61,159 bases of DNA, taken from NCBI GenBank assembly GCA_910585685.1, contig CAJUEO010000011.1:1-61159 (forward strand), written 5' to 3'. Below, in pieces: positions 41,226 through 49,799 of this stretch; the stretch's first letter is position 1; each line of letters begins with the position of its first letter. The stretch is from an uncultured Christensenella sp. (GTDB lineage: Bacteria > Bacillota > Clostridia > Christensenellales > Borkfalkiaceae). The notes under the pieces are model-generated. The model did not search any database and had not been told where the DNA came from. It saw nothing but the letters and a program-made list of their open reading frames with translations. The translations under genes and the position numbers were made by a program.

Positions 41226-42728
41226 ATGAACAGTTTATTTGAAAGAGGTACAGGCATTCTCTGTCATATTTCGTCCTTGCCAAATAAGTACGGTATAGGC
41301 ACGCTTGGCAAAGAAGCCTACGAATTTGCTGACTATTTAAAGAGCGCACACGTCAAATATTGGCAGGTTTTACCGCTGCAACAGACGGGTTTCGGTGACA
41401 GCCCGTATGCTTCGGTCTGCTGCAATTCTGGTAACCCCTATTTTATCGATTTGGTGGCGTTGAAGGACGAGGGGCTGTTGGACGACGAAGAGCTTGCAAG
41501 CTGTGAAATGCCTCAGGGCAAAGTCAACTATACCGCGCTTTTCGACGTACGCTATAAAGTTTTGCGCCTCGCTTACGCTCGTTTCAATATCAGGGACGCC
41601 GAGTTTTTAAAGTTTGTCGAAAGCGGAGAGTTTGACGACTACGCCGTGTTTATGTCGCTGAAAGCGCGTTACTCGGGTTCGTTCGATACCTTCCCCGATT
41701 CCTATAAATACAGGGAAAATCTTGCAATTAAAGAATTTAAGGAAAACAACTATAAAAGCGAGTACTGTTTCTGGCTGTTTTTACAGTTCGTATTTAAAAA
41801 ACAGTGGCTTAAACTAAAAGCCTACGTCAACTCGCTCGGTATAAAAATAATAGGTGATTTACCGCTTTACGTTGCGTATGACAGTTCCGACGTTTGGGCA
41901 AATCCCGAGTTTTTCAAGCTTGACGAAAATTTAAAACCCACCGAGGTTGCCGGCGTTCCGCCCGACTATTTCTCTCCCACGGGTCAGCTTTGGGGCAACC
42001 CCATCTACAATTGGGAGTTAATGGAAAGCGACAACTATTCCTGGTGGATAAGCCGCATTAAAAAGGCGTCCGAAATACTTGACGTGATACGTTTAGACCA
42101 TTTCAGGGGGCTTGACAGGTACTATTCCATACCTGCGACAGCCGAAACAGCCGAAACGGGAGAGTGGAAGCAGGGTCCCGCGTTAAAACTGTTTATGCAG
42201 ATAAAGCGCAGGCTTGGCAATATTCCTATGATTGCCGAAGATTTGGGCGTAATGGATTACAGCGTTGAAAAGCTTCGTCAAAGAACGGATTTGCCGGGTA
42301 TGAAAATTATTTTGTTTGCGTTTGACGGCAAACTTTCAAACCCGTATTTACCCAGAAACATTGCAGAAAACTCGGTTGCATATACCGGAACTCACGACAA
42401 TGCCACATGTTACGGTCTGCTTAAAAGAATGACCGAAGAGCAGTTTTTGGTGTTCAAGTCGAGGCTTCGCGCCGAACTCAAATTGGAAGACGTGCATATG
42501 CCCTTCAAGTCGAGGGAGGAGGCGGTTTTGGCGCTATGTATGTGCGTGCTTGCCTGCAAGTCCGACTTGGCTGTTTTACCCATACAGGACGTGTTGTGTC
42601 TTGACGACGACGCGCGTATGAACACGCCGTCAACTGCGGAAGGCAATTGGCAGTTCAGACTCTCGCAAATGCCCACCCGTCAAAGCGCGGCAATTTTAAG
42701 AAAAGCTATAAAAGAATTTAACAGATAA
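41226..42728 (+). CDS. malQ: 4-alpha-glucanotransferase (amylomaltase)
   Basis: This GH77 enzyme transfers alpha-1,4-glucan segments. Visible motifs are RGTGILCHISSLPNKYGIG, GDLPLYVAYDSSDVWANPE, the catalytic-region DVIRLDHFRGLDRYY (nucleophile Asp), IAEDLGV (acid/base Glu) and GTHDNAT. The 500-residue length is typical. The stop codon is followed immediately by the left inverted repeat of a cassette that seems to interrupt its terminator. Confidence 0.95.
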   Translation: MNSLFERGTGILCHISSLPNKYGIGTLGKEAYEFADYLKSAHVKYWQVLPLQQTGFGDSPYASVCCNSGNPYFIDLVALKDEGLLDDEELASCEMPQGKVNYTALFDVRYKVLRLAYARFNIRDAEFLKFVESGEFDDYAVFMSLKARYSGSFDTFPDSYKYRENLAIKEFKENNYKSEYCFWLFLQFVFKKQWLKLKAYVNSLGIKIIGDLPLYVAYDSSDVWANPEFFKLDENLKPTEVAGVPPDYFSPTGQLWGNPIYNWELMESDNYSWWISRIKKASEILDVIRLDHFRGLDRYYSIPATAETAETGEWKQGPALKLFMQIKRRLGNIPMIAEDLGVMDYSVEKLRQRTDLPGMKIILFAFDGKLSNPYLPRNIAENSVAYTGTHDNATCYGLLKRMTEEQFLVFKSRLRAELKLEDVHMPFKSREEAVLALCMCVLACKSDLAVLPIQDVLCLDDDARMNTPSTAEGNWQFRLSQMPTRQSAAILRKAIKEFNR

Positions 42729-42780
42729 AAAAGCGACGCATAAGGATATCTGTTATAGGGATTTCCTTGTGGGCAAAGAA

Positions 42781-42819
42781 ATAGCGCACTATCTTCGCTT
42801 GCGAAGTATAGTGCGCTAT
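42781..42819 (-). terminator. long hairpin after the 192-residue gene
   Basis: ATAGCGCACTAT pairs with ATAGTGCGCTAT (12 bp), and CTTCGC with GCGAAG (6 bp), with a TT loop and one bulged T (42807). On the minus strand it is followed by TTCTTT, so it may end the 42867-43445 transcript. Confidence 0.65.
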
Positions 42820-42866
42820 ACTTTATAAAAGATTATTAAGATAAATTGAAATTTATCTTATTCTGA

Positions 42867-43445
42867 TTATCTTAACCGTTGTAACGTTTTAGACTGTCTT
42901 ACAATGCCGAAGATACATAAACCTAAAACTACCGAAGAAACCGCAATAATAGAAATATAAATTTTTAAAATAACATTTGATATTAAACTTTCTTTATAAA
43001 TCGACAGGCAACACAAGCCGTTGTCCGAAATAAGCATTTTTTTAGTTGCACCGTCGGTCGCTATCATTTGCTTAATATATTGCTCTCGCGCAAGCAATTC
43101 ATCTCTGCTTCTGCATATAACGGCATCTACATATTTGTCTTGATATGTGCGATTGCCGTCGTCATATTCGTATATTACATAAAAACGCCCGCTACGTTGT
43201 GTGTGCGGTCTATGATTAGGGTCGGTATGTACTGTTGTGCTGTAATCATCGTAATAACCTATGGCGTAAGCGTCTACCTCAACGCCATTTTCGTATAAAT
43301 ATTTTGTCTTTTTTTTACCTTCAAAATATTGCGGGAAACCGCTTGCTACGATAATAATCAAAGCGCTTGCGATAACGGCAAAAACACAAGAGATAATTAA
43401 AACTATTTTTGCATACTGTTTTTTACTGTCTTTTTGTGTTTTCAT
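42867..43445 (-). CDS. hypothetical protein with two membrane helices
   Basis: I do not recognise this 192-residue protein. Helix 1 spans about residues 12-36 (IVLIISCVFAVIASALIIIV) and helix 2 about residues 153-181. Between them is an extracytoplasmic domain with aromatic-rich strands (GRFYVIYEYDDGNRTYQDKY). The topology resembles DUF3592-like proteins, but I cannot confirm homology. It lies in the inverted-repeat cassette and has its own promoter. Confidence 0.6.
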   Translation of the reverse strand: MKTQKDSKKQYAKIVLIISCVFAVIASALIIIVASGFPQYFEGKKKTKYLYENGVEVDAYAIGYYDDYSTTVHTDPNHRPHTQRSGRFYVIYEYDDGNRTYQDKYVDAVICRSRDELLAREQYIKQMIATDGATKKMLISDNGLCCLSIYKESLISNVILKIYISIIAVSSVVLGLCIFGIVRQSKTLQRLR

Positions 43446-43480
43446 TTAATCTCCGCTAAATTACTGTTTATCTTAATTTC

Positions 43481-43509
43481 ATTATAGTATAACCGTACTA
43501 AAAAAGCAA
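43481..43509 (-). promoter_or_regulatory. promoter of the 192-residue gene
   Basis: On the minus strand TTGCTT (43504-43509), 17 bp, TATAAT (43481-43486). The -35 box overlaps the upstream terminator hairpin. Confidence 0.55.
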
Positions 43510-43528
43510 GGACTGGTTATCGTCCTGC
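43506..43528 (-). terminator. hairpin between the two cassette genes
   Basis: GCAAGGAC (43506-43513) pairs with GTCCTGC (43522-43528) with one bulged A. On the minus strand it is followed by T6 (43500-43505). Confidence 0.6.
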
Positions 43529-43590
43529 CTTTTCAGATTGGTGTTGCCGAACGCGGATTTGCTAAACCATTAGTTAAGATATTCAAAGTT

Positions 43591-43618
43591 GGTAGTCATT
43601 CACTGGTGGATGACTACC
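43591..43618 (-). terminator. strong hairpin just after the 95-residue gene
   Basis: GGTAGTCATTCAC and GTGGATGACTACC form a stem of about 12 bp with one G-T pair and a tiny loop. On the minus strand only AACTTTG follows, so it may be a pause or stability element rather than a full terminator. Confidence 0.5.
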
Positions 43619-43635
43619 CGATAAACTGGAAGTTG

Positions 43636-43923
43636 TCAATCCGTACCTTTCAAATAATTACATACTACGTCGTGCAATTCGATATATGGGGTATCTTTAA
43701 GACTTTCCCCTGATTTTTCACAGGTCACTTTCAACTTACCAATATTTTGATTATAGTAGCCGTCAATAAGCTCCATAATCCTTATAATAACCTCAGAAGT
43801 AATCTCGTAATACTTACCCTTTAATTGTTCATTATCTTGCTCCAATGCCGTTTGGACACAACTTTCTTGAATAATAGCAAGCGCTTCTAAAAATTCTCTT
43901 TGAAATTTATTCAACTTATCCAC
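43636..43923 (-). CDS. hypothetical protein, 95 residues
   Basis: I do not recognise this protein. It starts with GTG at 43923 and is soluble and largely alpha-helical (FQREFLEALAIIQESCVQTA, EVIIRIMELIDGYYNQN), ending with a short Cys-containing helix. The promoter upstream is a near-perfect sigma-A site. It sits in the inverted-repeat cassette upstream of the two-helix membrane protein gene, on the same strand, but each gene has its own promoter and terminator. Confidence 0.6.
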   Translation of the reverse strand: MDKLNKFQREFLEALAIIQESCVQTALEQDNEQLKGKYYEITSEVIIRIMELIDGYYNQNIGKLKVTCEKSGESLKDTPYIELHDVVCNYLKGTD

Positions 43924-43958
43924 TATAATTGACCTGCCAATCCCGATTTATCGAACTG

Positions 43959-43987
43959 ATTATAGCACAGGGCATCTGTCATATCAA
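43959..43987 (-). promoter_or_regulatory. promoter of the 95-residue gene
   Basis: On the minus strand TTGATA (43982-43987), 17 bp, TATAAT (43959-43964). Confidence 0.75.
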
Positions 43988-44108
43988 TGTTCCTCTGTAG
44001 AAATCGCCGGAGTTATATTCCAACAACACTTATTTCAAAAGGGACTTATCATCCTTGCTTTAATCCCCATGAAATACACCCTTATGCGTCGCTTTTTTTA
44101 TGCTAAAA

Positions 44109-46370
44109 TTAATTTTCGAAAATTCTTGTACACAGCACCGTCATATCGTCGCAAGCCTTATGCCCCGTCTTGTCCAACGCCGCGGCAAGAATAGTGTCCG
44201 CCAAATTTTGCGGATTAAGCGGTTTAAGCTCCTGCAAAAACTCGTATAAGTCTGTCTGCGAGGGGAAAGCCGAAGTAATTCCGTCGCTCATAAACACAAC
44301 TAAATCACCGCTTTTAAGCGTTTCGCAGCTAACCGTCGGTCTAAGGTTGTCTAAAATACCGAGGGGCAGCGACGTGCTTTCGAGAATTCTTATTTCCCCT
44401 TCGCGCAGAATTATTCCTGCAGGGGAACCTATCTTAACAAAGTCCGCTCTGCCCGTTTCGAGGTTTACTGCGGAGATGTCAATGCATGTAAATCTCTCGT
44501 CGCGGTTAAATGATAACAGGCTGTTTATTGTCTTTAAAATGGTGTCTTCTGGCATTTCGGCGCGGTAAAACGCCTCGATAAGCGAAATTGCGGACTCGGA
44601 AACCTTTCTTGCATATTCTCCGCTGCCCATACCGTCGGATAGCGCCATCAAAAAACAGTGTTCGTTAATTCTTATTACCGAATGGGTATCCCCCGAAACT
44701 CGTTCTCCGCTCTTAATCGCATAAGCCACGCCGAACGCCGCGTCGTATTTGGGCGGAGCGGAAAATATAAGACAGGTCTTTTGTCCGTCGTAAATAATTT
44801 TGTCCTTCAACGCGTACTTCTTTTTTAAAACGTCGCTTATTACGGCGCACATAAGTTTAATATCCACGTTGCCTACGGTAACTGCGCAAACTTCGTTAGT
44901 TCCCTCGCTGTCAACATACACTTCGGGGCAGGATATGCCGTGTGCCGAAAGCGCGTGCTTTATAGCTTCGGCAGCGCCCGTGTATGACTGCATACGGCTC
45001 AAATCGACGGCGCAGCTCTTCATAACCTCCGAAACTCCGCGCGCCTGTTCGGCAAGCATCTTTCGTCCCGACTTTGCGTTTTCGTTTTCGGTCATACATC
45101 TGCGGTATTCGTTAAGCAACACGTTCAACTCGTTTAATACGTCGGCAGGTCTTGCACAGTTTACCGTCATTTCCGAGGGCAGGTCAATTAAATTTACTTT
45201 TCCCTTAATACATCCTGCGTCTATTAGGCGGCTGAAACCCGTATATACATTTGTACGCTCGCAACGTTTGCAACGCTCGCAGTTGTTGCAACATTTTTCT
45301 TTTAACTCGGTAAACATTCTGCTGCGCACGGCTTGTTCGTCCACGTTTTCGTCAAGCGAAAAAAACGCGCACTCTATTTCCCTGAAAACTTCCGAAATAC
45401 GGTAAAGTTTTTCGCTTGTCGCTCGGCGCGCTCTCACAACGGCGGTTTCTGTCAACACGTCCAAAACAAGCAATCTGCGTTTTAGTTTTTCGTACTTTTC
45501 GCTGCTTTTAAGCGAGGGTATAAAGCACGCAAAAAATAAAATCAAAGCGTAAACGACAATAATGGGAATCTCACAGTCAAAAAATCCAGAAAAGTAGACG
45601 TAAAGCGTAAACAGCGCCGCGCAAATCGCACCCGTTGCAAACCTGCCTGCGCCCGAAAACAACAGCGCCGCAGTTGTGATAATAATATACGCCGTCAGCG
45701 GCATAAGCGAAAATTGCGCCGCGGCGGCAGGCAGCGCGCACACAAGCCCGAACACAAGCGAAGAGGGGGAGCGGCACAGCCTTACCGCAAAAACAATTAT
45801 AAATGCCGACAAAAATATGTAAGCAGGCACGCCGAACAGGTGCGCAACTCCCGTTCCGCATACCGCGTAGACTATCGCAAGGCACACAAGCTCGTCCTCG
45901 CGCAGTCTGCACCGTTCAAGTCTGTATAAAATCGCATATACGGTTCTCGTACAAAAAAACGTGAATATAAGCGTCACTGCGGCGGCAACGGCGCGCAGAG
46001 CGTAGGGGTTGGTAATAAAAAATTCTCCGTCGGGAACAGTTCCGAAAGTGACGTAAGGCGCAAGCGCAATCAATAGATAGACGCAAGCTTCAAACTTTAT
46101 TTTTCTTCCCGAACGCCTGTATAAAAAGACTACAAGCCCCAAAAATATACCAGACGCAAGGCATAAAACGCTGAATATCAAATCGATGTTTACTATCGAA
46201 GCCAAGACAAACAGTATAGGCGTAGCTATAATGTTTGTTCCGCATACCAGCATGGCAAAACACAGCCCAAGCGACAGCGGAACTCCGCCCACCGCGCAAT
46301 TTGCAAACATAGCGGCAATTGCGTAAACGGAATATATAAAAATACTTTTCGCATTGATTTTTAAACGCAT
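44109..46370 (-). CDS. spoIIE: stage II sporulation protein E (SpoIIE) phosphatase
   Basis: The 753-residue protein has about ten N-terminal membrane helices (residues 10-285), a central regulatory region with a Cys cluster (CCNNCERCKRCERT, about residues 358-371), and a C-terminal PP2C phosphatase domain (from about 545) with ALSDGMGSG, a GSPAG segment, FMSDGI and CDDMTVL. SpoIIE dephosphorylates the anti-anti-sigma factor SpoIIAA to activate sigma-F in the forespore. It is complete and all phosphatase metal-binding aspartates seem present. It is followed on the minus strand by the cassette rather than by an ordinary terminator. Confidence 0.92.
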   Translation of the reverse strand: MRLKINAKSIFIYSVYAIAAMFANCAVGGVPLSLGLCFAMLVCGTNIIATPILFVLASIVNIDLIFSVLCLASGIFLGLVVFLYRRSGRKIKFEACVYLLIALAPYVTFGTVPDGEFFITNPYALRAVAAAVTLIFTFFCTRTVYAILYRLERCRLREDELVCLAIVYAVCGTGVAHLFGVPAYIFLSAFIIVFAVRLCRSPSSLVFGLVCALPAAAAQFSLMPLTAYIIITTAALLFSGAGRFATGAICAALFTLYVYFSGFFDCEIPIIVVYALILFFACFIPSLKSSEKYEKLKRRLLVLDVLTETAVVRARRATSEKLYRISEVFREIECAFFSLDENVDEQAVRSRMFTELKEKCCNNCERCKRCERTNVYTGFSRLIDAGCIKGKVNLIDLPSEMTVNCARPADVLNELNVLLNEYRRCMTENENAKSGRKMLAEQARGVSEVMKSCAVDLSRMQSYTGAAEAIKHALSAHGISCPEVYVDSEGTNEVCAVTVGNVDIKLMCAVISDVLKKKYALKDKIIYDGQKTCLIFSAPPKYDAAFGVAYAIKSGERVSGDTHSVIRINEHCFLMALSDGMGSGEYARKVSESAISLIEAFYRAEMPEDTILKTINSLLSFNRDERFTCIDISAVNLETGRADFVKIGSPAGIILREGEIRILESTSLPLGILDNLRPTVSCETLKSGDLVVFMSDGITSAFPSQTDLYEFLQELKPLNPQNLADTILAAALDKTGHKACDDMTVLCTRIFEN

Positions 46371-46440
46371 AACCTCATTATATAATTACACGGTTTAAAA
46401 AATTTGTCTTATAATAAAGTTATTTGCCTTATTACAGAAA

Positions 46441-46468
46441 AAATCCGACTGTAAACTTAGTCGGATTT
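46441..46468 (-). terminator. intrinsic terminator of mnmG
   Basis: AAATCCGACT (46441-46450) pairs with AGTCGGATTT (46459-46468). On the minus strand a T6 run follows. Confidence 0.9.
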
Positions 46469-46476
46469 AAAAATAT

Positions 46477-48342
46477 TTATTTTTTTATCGTTGCGAGATA
46501 TACCATTAACACGGTTACGTCCGCAGGGTTTACCCCTGAAATGCGCCCAGCCTGACCGAGAGTAAAGGGCCGCACCCGCGCCAGTTTTTCCTGCGCTTCC
46601 AGTCTTAGTCCGCCAATTTTATAATAGTCTATGTCATCGGGCAGCTTTCTTTCTTCAAGCTTTTTTGCACGGTCAATCTGCGCACGCGTCTTTGAAATAT
46701 ATCCCTCGTACTTAATCGAGGTTTCGCAGGTCTTTAAAATGTCCTTTGGCGCGTCGGTCAAAATATCAAACTTCTTGCAAATATCCTCTATTTTTGCTCC
46801 GCGTCTGATCAAATCGGCAAAGCTTACGCCGTGCATATTTCCGAGTATGCCGTTCTCTTTGGCGAACTGTTCGGCAAGCTCGAAGTCCGCGCGGCAGTTT
46901 AAATCGCTGTATATTTTATCGCACCAATTCAACCGCGATTTGTAAATTTTTTCTCGCTCTTCGGTCAATAGCGCGGTACCGAAAATTTTCGGCGTAAGCC
47001 TGAAATCCGCCGTATCCTGCCTCAAAGCAATGGCATATTCCGCCCTTGAAGTCATCATTCTGTATGGCTCTTCGGTGCCCTTGGTTACCAAATCGTCAAT
47101 GAGCACGCCGATATAAGCCTCGTCTCTGCCGAGTACAAAGGGCGGTCTTTTTAAAATTTTAAAAGCCGCGTTTATGCCTGCTATAAGTCCCTGTGCGGCT
47201 GCCTCTTCATAGCCCGAAGTTCCGTTCAACTGTCCGGCAGTATATAGTCCCTGTATTTTTTTAAATTCAAGGGTAGGATAGACGTCCAAGGTATCTATGC
47301 AGTCGTACTCGATAGCGTATGCGTAGCGCATAAATTGACAGTTTTCAAGCCCTTCAACCGAGCGGTACATGGACTTTTGCACGTCGTGCGGCATCGAAGA
47401 CGACATACCCTGAACGTAAATCTCGTTTGTGTCCGCGCCCTCGGGTTCCAAAAAAATCTGGTGACGCTCCTTGTCTGCAAATCTTACAACTTTGGTTTCG
47501 ATGGAGGGGCAGTATCTCGGACCGGCAGACTTTATGTCCCCGTTATAGAGGGGAGAGCGGTCGAGGTTGTTTAAAATAAGCTCGTGAGTGGCTTTGTTTG
47601 TATAGGTTATATAGCACTCGCGTTCGCTTGTCTTTGGTACGGGGTTTAAAAACGAAAAGCATGGCACGCCGTTTTCTCCCGTCTGGCGTTGACATTTTTC
47701 AAAGTCAACCGTTCTTGCGTCAAGCCTTGCAGGTGTGCCCGTCTTAAATCTGCGTACATTAAACCCAAGCCTTATAAGCTCTTTTGTAAGTTTGGTTGCC
47801 GCCGCAAAACCGCTCGGTCCCGACTTCTGCCTGAATTGCCCCGTTATAGTTTCGGCATTGAGATATACTCCCGTAGCAAGTATAACCGCGCTCGCTTCAA
47901 GCACTCCGCCATAGGTGGTTTTAACGCCGTAAACCTTGCCGCCTTTGGTAAGTATTTTTGCGCATTCCCCCTGCAATATGCTTAGGTTTCGGGTGTTTTC
48001 AAGCGTTTTTTTCATCTCGCGGTGGTACGCGTTTTTATCGTTCTGGCAGCGCAGCGACTGAACGGCTTCTCCCTTGCCTTCGTTGAGCATTCTCATCTGC
48101 AAAGCGGTCTTGTCGGCATTTTTAGCCATCTCTCCGCCAAGCGCGTCAATCTCGCGCACAAGGTGTCCCTTTGCGGTGCCGCCGATAGAGGGGTTACACG
48201 CCATAAAGGCTATGCTGTCAAGGTTCAATGTCAGCATAGCCGTTTTAAGTCCAAGTCGTGCGCCTGCAAGCGCGGCTTCACAGCCGGCGTGTCCTGCTCC
48301 CACAACTACAATATCGAATTTTCCTTCTTTAAAAGGTTTCAT
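46477..48342 (-). CDS. mnmG: tRNA uridine-5-carboxymethylaminomethyl modification enzyme MnmG
   Basis: The FAD-dependent MnmG works with MnmE to modify U34 of several tRNAs. VVVGAGHAGCEAAL is at residues 13-26, the second motif GTPARLDART and the FAD-binding GxxNGTSGYEEAAAQGL follow, and the C-terminal DYYKIGGLRLEAQEKL is characteristic. The 621-residue length is normal. It begins directly after the dnaA stop (no gap), so it is co-transcribed with dnaA. The mnmE partner is not in the window. Confidence 0.95.
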   Translation of the reverse strand: MKPFKEGKFDIVVVGAGHAGCEAALAGARLGLKTAMLTLNLDSIAFMACNPSIGGTAKGHLVREIDALGGEMAKNADKTALQMRMLNEGKGEAVQSLRCQNDKNAYHREMKKTLENTRNLSILQGECAKILTKGGKVYGVKTTYGGVLEASAVILATGVYLNAETITGQFRQKSGPSGFAAATKLTKELIRLGFNVRRFKTGTPARLDARTVDFEKCQRQTGENGVPCFSFLNPVPKTSERECYITYTNKATHELILNNLDRSPLYNGDIKSAGPRYCPSIETKVVRFADKERHQIFLEPEGADTNEIYVQGMSSSMPHDVQKSMYRSVEGLENCQFMRYAYAIEYDCIDTLDVYPTLEFKKIQGLYTAGQLNGTSGYEEAAAQGLIAGINAAFKILKRPPFVLGRDEAYIGVLIDDLVTKGTEEPYRMMTSRAEYAIALRQDTADFRLTPKIFGTALLTEEREKIYKSRLNWCDKIYSDLNCRADFELAEQFAKENGILGNMHGVSFADLIRRGAKIEDICKKFDILTDAPKDILKTCETSIKYEGYISKTRAQIDRAKKLEERKLPDDIDYYKIGGLRLEAQEKLARVRPFTLGQAGRISGVNPADVTVLMVYLATIKK

Positions 48343-49686
48343 TTATTTTTTAAGTATTATGTTTTTAATGTCGTCAACGTCTTTTGCGATTTTGTCGTTA
48401 ACGCGGCAAAGCTCGCTTATCTTGTTTCTCGAGTAGATAATGGTGGTGTGGTCGCGTCCAAGCTCTTTGCCCGTTGAATCGAGAGGAATAGTCAAAAGCT
48501 CGCACATTAAATAGCAACAAATCTGTCTGGGCAGAACAATTTCTTTTTTCTTGCTCTTGCCGAGAATGTCGTTTTTGGTAATGTGGAAATATCCTGCAAC
48601 CGCGCCTATAATATTTGCCGGCGTAATTTCTTCTTTTCCGCCCTCGGAAATAGCTTCAGACAGCGCGTTTCTCGCAAGCGCGATACTCAAAGGCTCTTCG
48701 TGAAGTTTGGAGGCAAATATGACCTTTGCAAGTCTGCCTTCAAGCGTTCTTACGTCGTCTCCCGAGTCCTGTGCAAGGAAATTGAGCACTTCGTCGGGCA
48801 CAATACACTTCTTTTCAAGCGCCTTTTTCTTTAAAATTGCAATTTTTGTTTCGAAGTTGGGGGGGAGTATATCAAACAACAGTCCGCCCGAAAAGCGCGT
48901 TCTGAGCCTCTCTTCCAAGTCTGGTAAGTCCTTAGGCGGCTGGTCTGAGGATATAACAATCTGTTTTCCCTTTGCGACAAGCTCGTTAAAGGTATGGAAA
49001 AATTCTTCCTGTACGGCTTTTTTGTTCTTGATAAACTGAATGTCGTCGACAATTAATATATCCGCGCTGCGGTAATACTGTCTGAGCCTGCTGCCTTTAT
49101 CGCGCACGTCGGGCTTGCGCGTAAACATATTGTCGATAATTTCGTTTGTAAACTGCTCGCTTGTGACGTAAATTACTTTAAGGTCGGGCTTTTCGGTAAC
49201 AATTTTATTTGCTATAGCCTGAATTAAGTGAGTTTTGCCAAGACCCGTGCCGCCGTATATGAATAGCGGATTGTATATTCCTGCCGGATCCTCTGCAACC
49301 GAAAGCGCGGCTGCATATACAAAATCGTTATTTTTTCCTACAACAAAGTTTTCAAAGGTGTACTTGGGGTTTAGGTTGGAGGGCTGCTCGAACTTTTCCT
49401 CTGTGGGCGCGTTGTACGAATAACCTTCGCTGCCCTCTACAACCAGCCTGAAATCCGAAATACCCACGTCGGCTTTAATTATAGCCTCGCGCATTTTATC
49501 GGCAAGTACGCCCGTAATATATTTTGCGAAAAGTTCGGTCGGCGTTTCAAGAATGATAAACCTGCCGTCGATATCCACGGGCACAAGCTTTTCGATATAG
49601 GTAGAATAGTTGATAGGCGTTACAAGTTCACGCATTTTCTCCAAAATGGGGTTGTATATAAAATCAAAATTACCTTTTTCTGCCAT
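48343..49686 (-). CDS. dnaA: chromosomal replication initiator protein DnaA
   Basis: The 447-residue protein has an N-terminal interaction domain (KMRELVTPINYSTYIEKLVP), an AAA+ domain with Walker A GGTGLGKTHL (about residues 146-155) and Walker B ILIVDDIQF, and a C-terminal DNA-binding domain with the signature GRDHTTIIYSRNKI (about residues 409-422). All parts for ATP-dependent oriC binding are present. It is adjacent to mnmG and divergent from recF, with dnaN missing. The 113-bp gap to recF has no DnaA box that I can see. Confidence 0.96.
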   Translation of the reverse strand: MAEKGNFDFIYNPILEKMRELVTPINYSTYIEKLVPVDIDGRFIILETPTELFAKYITGVLADKMREAIIKADVGISDFRLVVEGSEGYSYNAPTEEKFEQPSNLNPKYTFENFVVGKNNDFVYAAALSVAEDPAGIYNPLFIYGGTGLGKTHLIQAIANKIVTEKPDLKVIYVTSEQFTNEIIDNMFTRKPDVRDKGSRLRQYYRSADILIVDDIQFIKNKKAVQEEFFHTFNELVAKGKQIVISSDQPPKDLPDLEERLRTRFSGGLLFDILPPNFETKIAILKKKALEKKCIVPDEVLNFLAQDSGDDVRTLEGRLAKVIFASKLHEEPLSIALARNALSEAISEGGKEEITPANIIGAVAGYFHITKNDILGKSKKKEIVLPRQICCYLMCELLTIPLDSTGKELGRDHTTIIYSRNKISELCRVNDKIAKDVDDIKNIILKK

Positions 49687-49737
49687 AATCGCTCAATATC
49701 CTTTGAATTTTCCGAAATTTTTGCTATAATATAAAAT

Positions 49738-49753
49738 GTAAAAGTAGTTTTAC
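49738..49753. promoter_or_regulatory. palindrome between dnaA and recF
   Basis: GTAAAA-GTAG-TTTTAC lies midway between the divergent starts, near a TATAAT at 49758-49763 for recF. It might be a regulatory site or coincidence in AT-rich DNA. Confidence 0.3.
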
Positions 49754-49799
49754 CTATTATAATACAAAATTAATTTAAAATAAAGTGTTTTGACCGAAA

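Larger units (their letters stand above)
42727..44099. mobile_element. putative non-autonomous cassette bounded by inverted repeats
   Basis: A perfect 19-bp inverted repeat, AAAAAAGCGACGCATAAGG at 42727-42745 and its complement at 44080-44098, bounds a region with two minus-strand genes of unknown function. Internally, the next 18 positions of the two ends still match at 12 of 18 sites, with transitions at three of the mismatches, suggesting longer diverged ends. No transposase or integrase is present. Alternatively, the two ends are the halves of the ancestral malQ/spoIIE bidirectional terminator, split by insertion into its loop. Confidence 0.5.

Noticed and set aside
42781..42819. REP-like or mobile hairpin element
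   Set aside because: Only one copy was seen in the window and its position after a minus-strand gene with a following T-rich stretch is explained by a terminator.
43636..43923. Toxin-antitoxin interpretation of the two cassette genes
   Set aside because: The genes have separate promoters and terminators, are not coupled, and neither matches a toxin or antitoxin family I know.
49687..49799. Possible oriC between dnaA and recF
   Set aside because: The gap is only 113 bp and contains no DnaA box (TTATNCACA or close variants) on either strand.
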